A stretch of DNA of 22,931 nucleotides. Origin: Candidatus Pacearchaeota archaeon (GTDB taxonomy: Archaea > Nanobdellota > Nanobdellia > Pacearchaeales > GW2011-AR1). Position 1 is the stretch's first letter. Each line of letters begins with the position of its first letter. The notes beneath the pieces were generated by a model. That model searched no databases. It was not told where the DNA came from and was given only the letters and a program-made list of their open reading frames with translations. A program made the translations under genes and the position numbers. Where the stretch lies: contig JAPLXX010000058.1 in NCBI GenBank assembly GCA_026395855.1, positions 1 through 22,931 of the forward strand, read 5' to 3'. Positions 6,110-12,290 of this stretch are shown here, piece after piece.

Positions 6110-8701
6110 TTATGCAACGACAAGTGTAGCTTCTGTTCCAGATGTACCTTTGTAAGCCTTGCTTGTATCAACGGTCTTTGTTCTCAAATAAGTTGCAGCA
6201 TTTGTTGTATCTGCAGCTTCATAACCGGCTACAAGAAGTGCTAATTTGCTTGTGATGCTTGACGTAGCGTAGCTCTTTATCAAGAACTGTCCTGAACCAA
6301 CGCCTGTTGCGCCAGTCCATGCAGATCCACAGTAAGCCCCACCGACGAGTGTTGCAGCAGCTGAATTAATACAGCTACCTCCAACAACGACCAAATTCTT
6401 TGAATTGACCGTGCTTATTTCTGAATCTGTTACTAGAACATCTCCGATAGATCCTCCGCCACTGATAACTGCATCAGCTTCTCCGACAAATATTTGTGCA
6501 TAGACCTGACTTACAGGATATGTTATATCAACACTAAACTGGTCAGAATCACTTTTATCTGTTGTGACAAATGTTCCAAACCAGTCAACTTCCTGTTCTA
6601 TATCAGTATCACTTGCTAATGTTGCAGAATAATATCCTTTTGTACTTGAGAAAAGGACATCATTTACACCAACACCAGCTGCACTTGTTCCTGCAGGATT
6701 TGTTTCAAGATCAACCACCACTGCGTGGTATAAAGAATCATCATCTTTTCCTTCAAAGATGATTACTCCTGGTTGGTCTATATTAGCTGTTCCTTTAGGC
6801 TCTGTGACATAAATTCTTGTTACGTTAGTCGCTGCAATAGAAGTGAAGTTGTATATTAACTGACCAACTGTAGCAGTTGTATAGTTTGCGTTTGCGGCTG
6901 CTGTAGAACTAAAAACAGTTCCTCCAATTGTCCATTGACCCACTACATTGTTATATGATATTGCAACTCCTGTATATCCGTCACCATCAGGTAACCAAAG
7001 CTTACTAACATCTAACTTACCTGTTGCTCCAATACCTGACATATTTAAATTCAATGGTTCATACAAAGCAACTAATGCTCCGTTCTCTGTTTTTATCGTA
7101 GGGTATACGACAAATTCTGTAGCAGCAGCATCACTTGTAGGGTATTTTATGTAAGCCCATCCCTCATCGCCAGAACCTTGGAACTTTACAGTATATCCTT
7201 TTCCTTCTACATATACTGTACCTGTTCCTTCACTGGCAAAAGATGTATCATAGGTATCTCCGCTGATAACATCCTGGAATTTAACCTTATCATCTGTGTA
7301 AGAAGTTCCAGTATTGTTGTAAATCTGGGTAACTTCAAGTAAATGTCCGTAGTTTTCATTACCTACAACGACAAATTTATCTTCAGTAAGGTTAGCTCCT
7401 TCATAGACAAAGATAGTTTCATTATTGTCATCTCCTAAGAAGAGCTGACTGCTTGCATTGTGTACAAAGTCAAATGTCTTTGCATTTCCAGCATCATCTG
7501 TCATTGCCAGAGACATTGTATCGTCTCCAACAACTTCTACAGCAATTGTATCTCTGTCTGCGCTATCTAATGGAGAATTTAATCCAGCAAAGTCAAGTTT
7601 GAAGCTCCCGAATACAGGATCTATAAAACTTGCGCCTTGAAGAATAGCGTCATTGCTTGAATCAGGTTTGTAAACAGCAATAGTTAGTTCTGTTAAATCA
7701 CCTACCTGTTTTGTTGCAGTTCCTCCGAAATAAACCAATGTTCCGTCGATAGGATCTGCTTCAGAGCCAGATGTAACAGTTGCGCCTGCCTCAAAAGTCA
7801 ACTTTTGAGCACCTGCAATTATACTTGCAGACAGCTTAAGATTTGTTTCATCAGCTGTTTGAACGCCTACTTCTAATCCCTGAATCTTTTTTGAATCAGA
7901 TTCAGAAACTTCTTTGCTTTCACTAGCTCCTGTACTGTCTGTAACCTTAATAGTTGCAGCTGTATCAGATGCAGAAACCAATTCAATTGTGTAAGCTGCA
8001 TTGTCGATAGTTACTGTTGCGCTAGGGCTATCACTGTCTAAACTCAATTTTTGAGCTTCTTTCAGTAATACCAAAGTGTTTGCGTCTGTATCAGAAGAAA
8101 CAGTGAAACTTTGACCGAACAAAGTTAAACTTTCTCCCTCTGAGTCAGCATGGCTGAAATTTATAGCAGGGAAAGTAACAGATGCATTATAAAGAGGCTG
8201 TGTTGAACCTCCTAAACTAATTCCTACTTCAGGGTCATTACTGCTTTTTGGCTGTTTTGCAAAGATAACTTTGCTAGACGATTCTCCTCCAGCAGCAGCT
8301 CCTGTAAGGATCTTTATTGTAGATGTCATTTTGGCATCTACATTTCCTGAGAACGTGTGTTCTGCAAGAACTGTTGGAAGATCTGTAGCAGTAAGAGTTG
8401 TTTTAACTGAATTCAGTGAGGTATTAAGCCAGATTCTATCTTGACTTGTATCTAAGCTCACTGTTTCACCTGTAGCAGATGCAGTACCTCCGGATATATA
8501 TCCGCTAAGGCTTGTAGCAATATTTCCTGCAGCAGTGCTATCTGAGATAGCTGCTCCAGAACCGTAAACAACCGCTACATTTGCTGCTCCTCCAGTCACG
8601 AAAGGTGCTGGATAGTTTGCAGCAGCTGCAATTCCCATTGTCATACCAAACATTAATGCGCTTGATGCTAATGCAGAAATTTTTCTAAAATTTAATTTCA
8701 T
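6110..8701 (-). CDS. S-layer protein (archaeal MJ0822-like family)
   Basis: The 863-aa exported protein starts with a signal peptide (about 1-28, ending GIAAAA-NYP). The mature N-terminus, PAPFVTGGAANVAVVYGSGA then SDSTAAGNIATSL, and the C-terminal segment NLVVVGGSCINSAAATLVGG, GQFLIK and LALLVAGYEAADTTNAATYL (about 765-840) are the paired terminal domains seen in archaeal S-layer proteins of the Methanococcus type. The middle is acidic, Ser/Thr-rich beta domain sequence with many N-glycosylation sequons and almost no cysteine, right for a two-dimensional protein coat. The chain ends ATLVVA without a transmembrane anchor, so attachment must use another mechanism or partner. Expression should be very high; the gene has its own promoter, a long structured leader, a Shine-Dalgarno site and a strong terminator. 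The neighbouring divergent regulator at 9080 may control it. Confidence 0.93.
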   Translation of the reverse strand: MKLNFRKISALASSALMFGMTMGIAAAANYPAPFVTGGAANVAVVYGSGAAISDSTAAGNIATSLSGYISGGTASATGETVSLDTSQDRIWLNTSLNSVKTTLTATDLPTVLAEHTFSGNVDAKMTSTIKILTGAAAGGESSSKVIFAKQPKSSNDPEVGISLGGSTQPLYNASVTFPAINFSHADSEGESLTLFGQSFTVSSDTDANTLVLLKEAQKLSLDSDSPSATVTIDNAAYTIELVSASDTAATIKVTDSTGASESKEVSESDSKKIQGLEVGVQTADETNLKLSASIIAGAQKLTFEAGATVTSGSEADPIDGTLVYFGGTATKQVGDLTELTIAVYKPDSSNDAILQGASFIDPVFGSFKLDFAGLNSPLDSADRDTIAVEVVGDDTMSLAMTDDAGNAKTFDFVHNASSQLFLGDDNNETIFVYEGANLTEDKFVVVGNENYGHLLEVTQIYNNTGTSYTDDKVKFQDVISGDTYDTSFASEGTGTVYVEGKGYTVKFQGSGDEGWAYIKYPTSDAAATEFVVYPTIKTENGALVALYEPLNLNMSGIGATGKLDVSKLWLPDGDGYTGVAISYNNVVGQWTIGGTVFSSTAAANANYTTATVGQLIYNFTSIAATNVTRIYVTEPKGTANIDQPGVIIFEGKDDDSLYHAVVVDLETNPAGTSAAGVGVNDVLFSSTKGYYSATLASDTDIEQEVDWFGTFVTTDKSDSDQFSVDITYPVSQVYAQIFVGEADAVISGGGSIGDVLVTDSEISTVNSKNLVVVGGSCINSAAATLVGGAYCGSAWTGATGVGSGQFLIKSYATSSITSKLALLVAGYEAADTTNAATYLRTKTVDTSKAYKGTSGTEATLVVA

Positions 8702-8914
8702 ATTTTTTTCTCTCTTTTCAACCTCCTTTCAACTCTGTAAAGAGTTGTCAAGGACAACTTTCATCAATTCGATAGCCATAGGGTAGGCTACCGGATAGTG
8801 AATGTGATTTGCACTAACCCCTATTAGAACACCCGTAGGTGTTGCCGGTGTACAGGTAAAAGCAGGTTTTTCTTTAAAAAGGTTGCTGTATATTTTTTCT
8901 CCTTTTTGTTCAAA
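8702..8914 (-). ncRNA. Structured 5' leader of the S-layer mRNA, with alternative hairpins
   Basis: From the predicted start near 8914 to the ATG the transcript is about 213 nt long, richer in G and C than the other gaps. Visible helices: AACACC/GGTGTT closing a UACG tetraloop with a C-G pair (8828-8843), the extra-stable UNCG type; TAGTG (8816-8812) with CACTA (8800-8796), possibly enclosed by ATAGGG (8824-8819) with CCCTAT (8783-8778); TAGCC (8790-8786) with GGCTA (8777-8773), which competes with the last one. Near the start codon, hairpin A (AGTTGTC/GACAACT, 8759-8743) and hairpin B (CAACTCT/AGAGTTG, 8747-8730) share bases 8747-8743 and cannot form together; B ends one base before the ribosome site. 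I do not recognise a known riboswitch class. A cis-acting stability or translation-control element is inferred. Confidence 0.5.
8721..8729 (-). promoter_or_regulatory. Shine-Dalgarno of the S-layer gene
   Basis: AAAGGAGGT on the minus strand is a strong anti-16S match, but its end is 19 nt before the ATG at 8701, longer than usual. No in-frame ATG or GTG lies closer, and the signal peptide begins at 8701, so the start is kept. Confidence 0.6.
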
Positions 8915-8933
8915 GCCCCTATTTTTAGTGGTT

Positions 8934-8943
8934 TTATTTATAA
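8934..8943 (-). promoter_or_regulatory. S-layer promoter TATA box with flanking inverted repeat
   Basis: The minus strand reads CTTATAAATA, a near-consensus archaeal TATA box; initiation would fall near 8914. GTGGTTT (8928-8934) and AAACCAC (8978-8984) form an inverted repeat with centres 50 bp apart that brackets the box and could be an operator. A second, weaker TATA-like stretch is TTTTTAAAG around 8880-8872. Confidence 0.6.
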
Positions 8944-9037
8944 GCCTTATGGTGTTACTAGTGTATGATTACAGTATAAACCACCTCTAAGCAGCACTCT
9001 AAAAGATAAATTTATTAACATAGGGGGTTTTCTTGGT

Positions 9038-9067
9038 AATATATAATCAAAAATACCATATATAAAA
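9038..9067 (+). promoter_or_regulatory. TATA elements for the winged-helix gene at 9080
   Basis: Two candidates precede the ATG: TAATATATAATC at 9038-9049 and TATATAAAA at 9059-9067. The first fits a leader of about 12 nt; the second is closer than normal for a leaderless start. Confidence 0.4.
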
Positions 9068-9079
9068 ATATATATTAAA

Positions 9080-9433
9080 ATGGCTAGTTCAAAAACACGA
9101 GAAATTACAATAACAGAATCCAAAGGTGCTTTTTCTATATTAAAAAAAGGATTCTTATCCAAGCAGGATTTTGACTTTGAAGGGCTCTCTGCCCTGAGGA
9201 GGCTTCTCAGCAATGAAAAAGCAAGAATGCTTCATGTGCTAAAAACCCAGCATCCTGATTCAATCTACACTCTTGCAAAAAAATTAGGAAGAAATTTCAA
9301 GACAGTGAATGATGATATAAAGCTTTTGGAAAGATTTGGCTTTATAGAACTGATTGAGGAAAAGACCAAGAACAGGATAAGGCACAAGCCAGAATTATTA
9401 ATAGATTCTTTAACAATAAATTTGAAGATTTGA
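9080..9433 (+). CDS. Winged-helix transcriptional regulator, divergent from the S-layer gene
   Basis: The 117-aa product has a typical archaeal winged helix in its second half: LLSNEKARMLHVLKTQHPDS (about 42-61), SIYTLAKKLGRNFKTVNDDI (about 61-80) as helix-turn-helix, and LLERFGFIELIEEKTKNRIR (about 81-100) as wing. The style is that of MarR/HVO_A0114-like putative DNA-binding proteins. The first 40 residues (ITITESKGAFSILKKGF) may be a small dimerisation element. It is transcribed away from the S-layer gene across 378 bp, a layout common for a regulator that controls its neighbour and itself; that role is inferred. Start at 9080 is chosen because TATA elements precede it closely and no earlier in-frame ATG exists. 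Confidence 0.8.
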   Translation: MASSKTREITITESKGAFSILKKGFLSKQDFDFEGLSALRRLLSNEKARMLHVLKTQHPDSIYTLAKKLGRNFKTVNDDIKLLERFGFIELIEEKTKNRIRHKPELLIDSLTINLKI

Positions 9434-9537
9434 TTAGAACCAGAAAGAATAGTGTTAATACAAAAGCCACAATTTTCTATAATATAAAACTCTTTTTACA
9501 ATGATTACAGCGCTATAATTATCACTTATTAAAACAA

Positions 9538-10011
9538 TCAATAATAAGCCCTGAATAAAACCTGTATAGATATTGCTCCTTCTGGAATCACCTGCTGTGC
9601 TCCCTTATAACTTCCTGTATAATTGCCTTTTTCAGCTAAGAAAATCTGTTCATCGCCAGAGGAAATTTCCAGCTTATATCCTTTTACAGGAAATTCTTCT
9701 CCAACTTGCCAGCTTTCATCAACTATTCCTTTAAGAGTGTCATTTAAAACACTGCACGCTTCTTTTTCATCCTGGCATTTTTCCTGCCTGTAGCATGCAA
9801 TAATAAGGTTTTGAACAGGAAGATTTTCATAGCCGCTTATGCAGCTGCTTGTGTATTGCAGGCTTGACATAAGCCAGCTTTTAGCTTCGTAGCTTTCAGC
9901 TTCTGATTTGTCTGAAAGAGAGAAAATAAGGAAAAAGACAAGAATTATAGATACAATTATTACTATGACCGCAAAGCCGACAATTTCTTCCTGTGCTTTT
10001 TTGTTTGTCAT
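9538..10011 (-). CDS. Type IV pilin-like protein, KKA-Q type
   Basis: With the ATG at 10011 the product is 157 aa and begins MTNKKAQEEIVGF followed by one long helix (about 10-33). This is a class III (prepilin peptidase) signal: short basic leader, small residue Ala, Gln, then the hydrophobic shaft; cleavage would fall between A6 and Q7. The exported part has five cysteines (CISGYENL, IACYRQEKCQDEKEACSVL), so disulfides are likely, and ends ISIQVLFRAYY. A longer reading from 10038 adds nine residues but puts an unlikely acidic stretch before the signal and ignores the Shine-Dalgarno GGAGGAG at 10018-10024, six nt before 10011. The stop of the gene before it is at 10013, so translation is coupled. 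Last gene of the pilin-like run. Confidence 0.78.
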   Translation of the reverse strand: MTNKKAQEEIVGFAVIVIIVSIILVFFLIFSLSDKSEAESYEAKSWLMSSLQYTSSCISGYENLPVQNLIIACYRQEKCQDEKEACSVLNDTLKGIVDESWQVGEEFPVKGYKLEISSGDEQIFLAEKGNYTGSYKGAQQVIPEGAISIQVLFRAYY

Positions 10012-10012
10012 A

Positions 10013-10522
10013 TTAATCTCCTCCTCCATAAACCACACTCACTTTTCCAAGCTCACATTTATTATAGATTAACTCTCCTTGTTCTTTTCTGCAGAGAGAT
10101 ACAAAGTTTGAAACACCTGTTCCTGTTTCAGATGTCACTAATGTTATTTTTCCGCATTCAGGATAGTTTTCAGATGTGCATTCTTCATTTCCTGCAGGAT
10201 AAACTTTTCTTATTTCTATGCCGTCAATGCCCCAAAAGCCTGCATAATCTTTGAATCTTGATTTTAAAGCCATCAACTTGTCCAGGTCTATGCAGTTGGT
10301 TCTTGGCTTTTCAAAAGCACTTCCGCAGCTAAATTCAGGAGAATCAGCTATTTTAGAAACCAATGACAACGCATTTTCTTCCTCCAAAAGCTTTGCAGAT
10401 TCTTTCAGGCTGGAGAATCTTATCATTAAAATAAACATGGCAGCCATTACAAGAAACAGTGTTACAGCTATAAGCATAAATGCCATTTGCTGTATTTTCA
10501 TCTGTCCTTTTTTTTGCCTCAT
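10013..10522 (-). CDS. Type IV pilin-like protein, KKG-Q type
   Basis: The 169-aa product begins MRQKKGQMKIQQMAF with a helix at about 12-36 (MLIAVTLFLVMAAMFILMI). The leader is cut, by analogy with archaeal prepilin peptidase PibD substrates, between G6 and Q7. After the helix come a charged coiled stretch (SSLKESAKLLEEENALSLV), FSCGSAFEKPRTNCIDL, and a Cys-rich beta-like end (ECTSENYPECGKITLV, SLCRKEQG, NKCELGKVSVVY); seven cysteines in all. This is a minor-pilin-like surface subunit. It has its own TATA box (10544-10553) 25 bp before the start, so it may be made separately from the genes at 10628-12066. Its last codons form the ribosome site of the next gene. Confidence 0.78.
   Translation of the reverse strand: MRQKKGQMKIQQMAFMLIAVTLFLVMAAMFILMIRFSSLKESAKLLEEENALSLVSKIADSPEFSCGSAFEKPRTNCIDLDKLMALKSRFKDYAGFWGIDGIEIRKVYPAGNEECTSENYPECGKITLVTSETGTGVSNFVSLCRKEQGELIYNKCELGKVSVVYGGGD
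10018..10027 (-). promoter_or_regulatory. Shine-Dalgarno that fixes the start at 10011
   Basis: GGAGGAGGAG on the minus strand, encoded by the Gly-Gly-Gly-Asp end of the gene upstream, lies 6 nt before the ATG at 10011 and argues against the longer start at 10038. Confidence 0.7.
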
Positions 10523-10543
10523 ATTATTTTTTATTTATTTTAA

Positions 10544-10553
10544 TTAGTATAAC
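10544..10553 (-). promoter_or_regulatory. TATA box for the pilin-like gene at 10522
   Basis: The minus strand reads GTTATACTAA, centred about 26 bp before the ATG at 10522, predicting a leaderless transcript for the last two genes of the run. The same 105-bp gap also holds the small palindrome CCATAATGG. Confidence 0.5.
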
Positions 10554-10627
10554 CTGATTACCTTACCATTATGGCTAACTCCCTTTTTTCTTATTAACAT
10601 ATTCTTGAATTAACATTTTTATTTTCT

Positions 10628-11551
10628 TCACCATAATCTGCAGTAAGCCTGCTTGTTTTCATCTTCAGCAGTGTCTGCAGCGAATTTTACATTTATTAAA
10701 TCAGATGAATCTCTGAGAGAAGATGCAGAGTCTGCAAGTGTCAGAAGATTTACATCTGCAGGGCAGGTTTCCTTAGAGATAATTGTTTCTTTATCATTGT
10801 AGATGAAAGCCAGCTCTTTCAGCCGTTTCATTAATCTTAAAACCTGGCATTCATAAATATCTTTATCTGAAAATATTGCACCATACATAAGACCGCTTGT
10901 TTCAAAATACACTGTTTCATCGCCTTTTTCCACGGTTCCCAGATTTTCATTTACTTTTATTTTGCAGTTTTCTTTTTCTTCAAAGCAAACTCTTATGCTT
11001 TCTGCAGGGCAGTTTTTAGTAAATAAATTTCCCTGATTCAGATTTGAAAGCTCTTCTGCAATTTCTTCAGGAACATCAACAAAACAGTATTGCTCTTCTG
11101 CAGATGTCAGGAAAATTAAATCAGAAATTTTGAAAGGAAATTCAAAAGGCTTTGAAAAAAGATAAAAGTTTTTTCCCTCTACGCTTTTGTTTGAAAATAT
11201 ATATTTGTTGTAAGAAATCGAGCCGACATTTGTATTTGTCCATTTGCCAGAGCTTTTCTGGGAAACACTGATTTCCTGCTCTCCAAAATTTCCAAAAGTT
11301 CCGCACCTGTTATTCAGCCTGCTTTCTACAGGAATTGTCAGGGGTGTTGTTGTTTCTTCCCCAAAGCCTGTTTCAAGAGGATTTAACAAAACACTTATTT
11401 GTTTTCCTGTCTCAGCTGTCGTCGCTGTTTCTTCTGTTTTTATCAGTTTAGTTGCAGCATAAATTGCAAAAAATATTATAATTGCACCAATTATTATTGC
11501 AAAAAGCCAAGCATAAGATATCTGGATAAAACCGGTTTTTGAGTTTTTCAT
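10628..11551 (-). CDS. Type IV pilin-like protein, KTG-F type, larger exported domain
   Basis: The 307-aa product begins MKNSKTGFIQISYAWLFAII and continues with an aliphatic helix to about residue 36. The small residue G7 followed by FIQI is prepilin-like, but a Thr rather than a charged residue precedes it, so cleavage is less certain than in its neighbours. The exported part is a beta-rich domain (about 45-300) with eight cysteines, including CGTFGNFGEQEISV and RVCFEEKENCKIKV, and ends in QAYCRLW. I recall GFIQI-type proteins of this shape in other DPANN genomes, without a function. Its ATG overlaps the stop of the preceding gene by ATGA (11548-11551), evidence of a shared operon and translational coupling. 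Confidence 0.75.
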   Translation of the reverse strand: MKNSKTGFIQISYAWLFAIIIGAIIIFFAIYAATKLIKTEETATTAETGKQISVLLNPLETGFGEETTTPLTIPVESRLNNRCGTFGNFGEQEISVSQKSSGKWTNTNVGSISYNKYIFSNKSVEGKNFYLFSKPFEFPFKISDLIFLTSAEEQYCFVDVPEEIAEELSNLNQGNLFTKNCPAESIRVCFEEKENCKIKVNENLGTVEKGDETVYFETSGLMYGAIFSDKDIYECQVLRLMKRLKELAFIYNDKETIISKETCPADVNLLTLADSASSLRDSSDLINVKFAADTAEDENKQAYCRLW

Positions 11552-12066
11552 GGCTTCGTTATTTTTACCAGAGCTTCTCCAAAATCCTTGTTCAGCATCA
11601 GCGCAATTTTTCCGTTATCTTTTTCTATGCAGAATGGATTTTCTTCCAGCGTGGTTTCTTTCAGATTCAGGTGATTTAATTCCTTAGAGCTGGATTCAGG
11701 ATATTTTACAGGATAAACCACAATATTTTCGCTTCCGTAATTTGCCTTCTTCAGTTCTGGATAAAGAGCAGCATTTTTCCCTTCTGCATCAGAAGAAAAA
11801 TCCACAAAGCAGACAAAGGAAACATAGGACGGAACAAAGTATTCTCCCTGCTCTGAGCTGAAAGAGCTTTTCCAGACCCGGTCTATATCTGACTGCAGGC
11901 TGTCAAATAATCTTCCGGCTTTTGCATTGTCCTGAAAATTCAGAAAGATTTTTATTGCGTAAAATGCAAATCCGAGAAAAACCACAATAAGAATTATGGA
12001 AAAAATCATTCCGAATGACATCTGCATCTGTCCCCTTTTTTGTCTTTTCTTGCAACTCTTTTTCAT
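11548..12066 (-). CDS. Type IV pilin-like protein, KRG-Q type
   Basis: The 172-aa product begins MKKSCKKRQKRGQMQMSFGM, a long basic leader, then one helix (about 18-42, MIFSIILIVVFLGFAFYAI). Cleavage is expected between G12 and Q13. The exported domain is short with two clear cysteines (SFVCFVDFSSD, NPFCIEKDNGK), the usual pattern for one disulfide, and ends FGEALVKITKP. It heads an operon: a TATA box at 12090-12097 is centred 28 bp before the ATG, and its stop overlaps the start of the next gene. I infer a pilus-like surface subunit; nothing in the sequence shows which part of a filament it makes. Confidence 0.77.
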   Translation of the reverse strand: MKKSCKKRQKRGQMQMSFGMIFSIILIVVFLGFAFYAIKIFLNFQDNAKAGRLFDSLQSDIDRVWKSSFSSEQGEYFVPSYVSFVCFVDFSSDAEGKNAALYPELKKANYGSENIVVYPVKYPESSSKELNHLNLKETTLEENPFCIEKDNGKIALMLNKDFGEALVKITKP

Positions 12067-12089
12067 CTTTATATTAGAAAACTTTAGCT

Positions 12090-12097
12090 TATAAATT
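12090..12097 (-). promoter_or_regulatory. TATA box for the operon starting at 12066
   Basis: The minus strand reads TTTATAAG centred about 28 bp before the ATG at 12066. It divides the run of seven genes into two transcription units, 17119-12291 and 12066-9538. Confidence 0.6.
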
Positions 12098-12271
12098 TTA
12101 ATAAGATATTAGTTATTAAGAGAAATTCTTATATAATGTTATTGAAGAGACTAAATGAAAATTAATTAATGTAGAAATCAATAAGTTAGGTAACCTTCTC
12201 ATAATAACCCCCTACTTTTATCTTAGATTTAACATCTTGTTCACCGCATTAAAATATTCCTCCTTTTATTA

Positions 12272-12290
12272 CAAGAAAATTAAATAAAAA
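12272..12290 (-). terminator. T-rich stop signal after the 810-aa gene
   Basis: Just after the stop codon the minus strand reads TTTTTATTTAATTTTCTTG, a T-rich tract of the archaeal terminator type. The rest of the 224-bp gap to 12066 is AT-rich with no convincing gene. Confidence 0.4.

Noticed and set aside
8740..8920. The GC-rich patch upstream of the S-layer gene as a tRNA, SRP RNA or RNase P RNA
   Set aside because: No T-loop GGTTCGAATCC-like segment, acceptor pairing or anticodon arm is present for tRNA, and I could not find the conserved SRP or RNase P core sequences on either strand. A leader element fits better.
8947..9213. An 88-codon minus-strand frame between the S-layer promoter and the regulator
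   Set aside because: It overlaps the start of the winged-helix gene in antisense and runs into the S-layer TATA box; the translation has no domain features.
10009..10038. A longer start at 10038 for the last pilin-like gene
   Set aside because: The ribosome site at 10018-10027 directs initiation to 10011, and the class III leader begins there; the extra nine residues are acidic and read through the previous gene's C-terminus.
12116..12202. A 28-codon minus-strand frame preceded by GGGGG in the gap after the 810-aa gene
   Set aside because: The composition is that of random AT-rich sequence (Leu, Ile, Ser, Asn), the G run is not a clear ribosome site at the right distance, and nothing supports it beyond being open.
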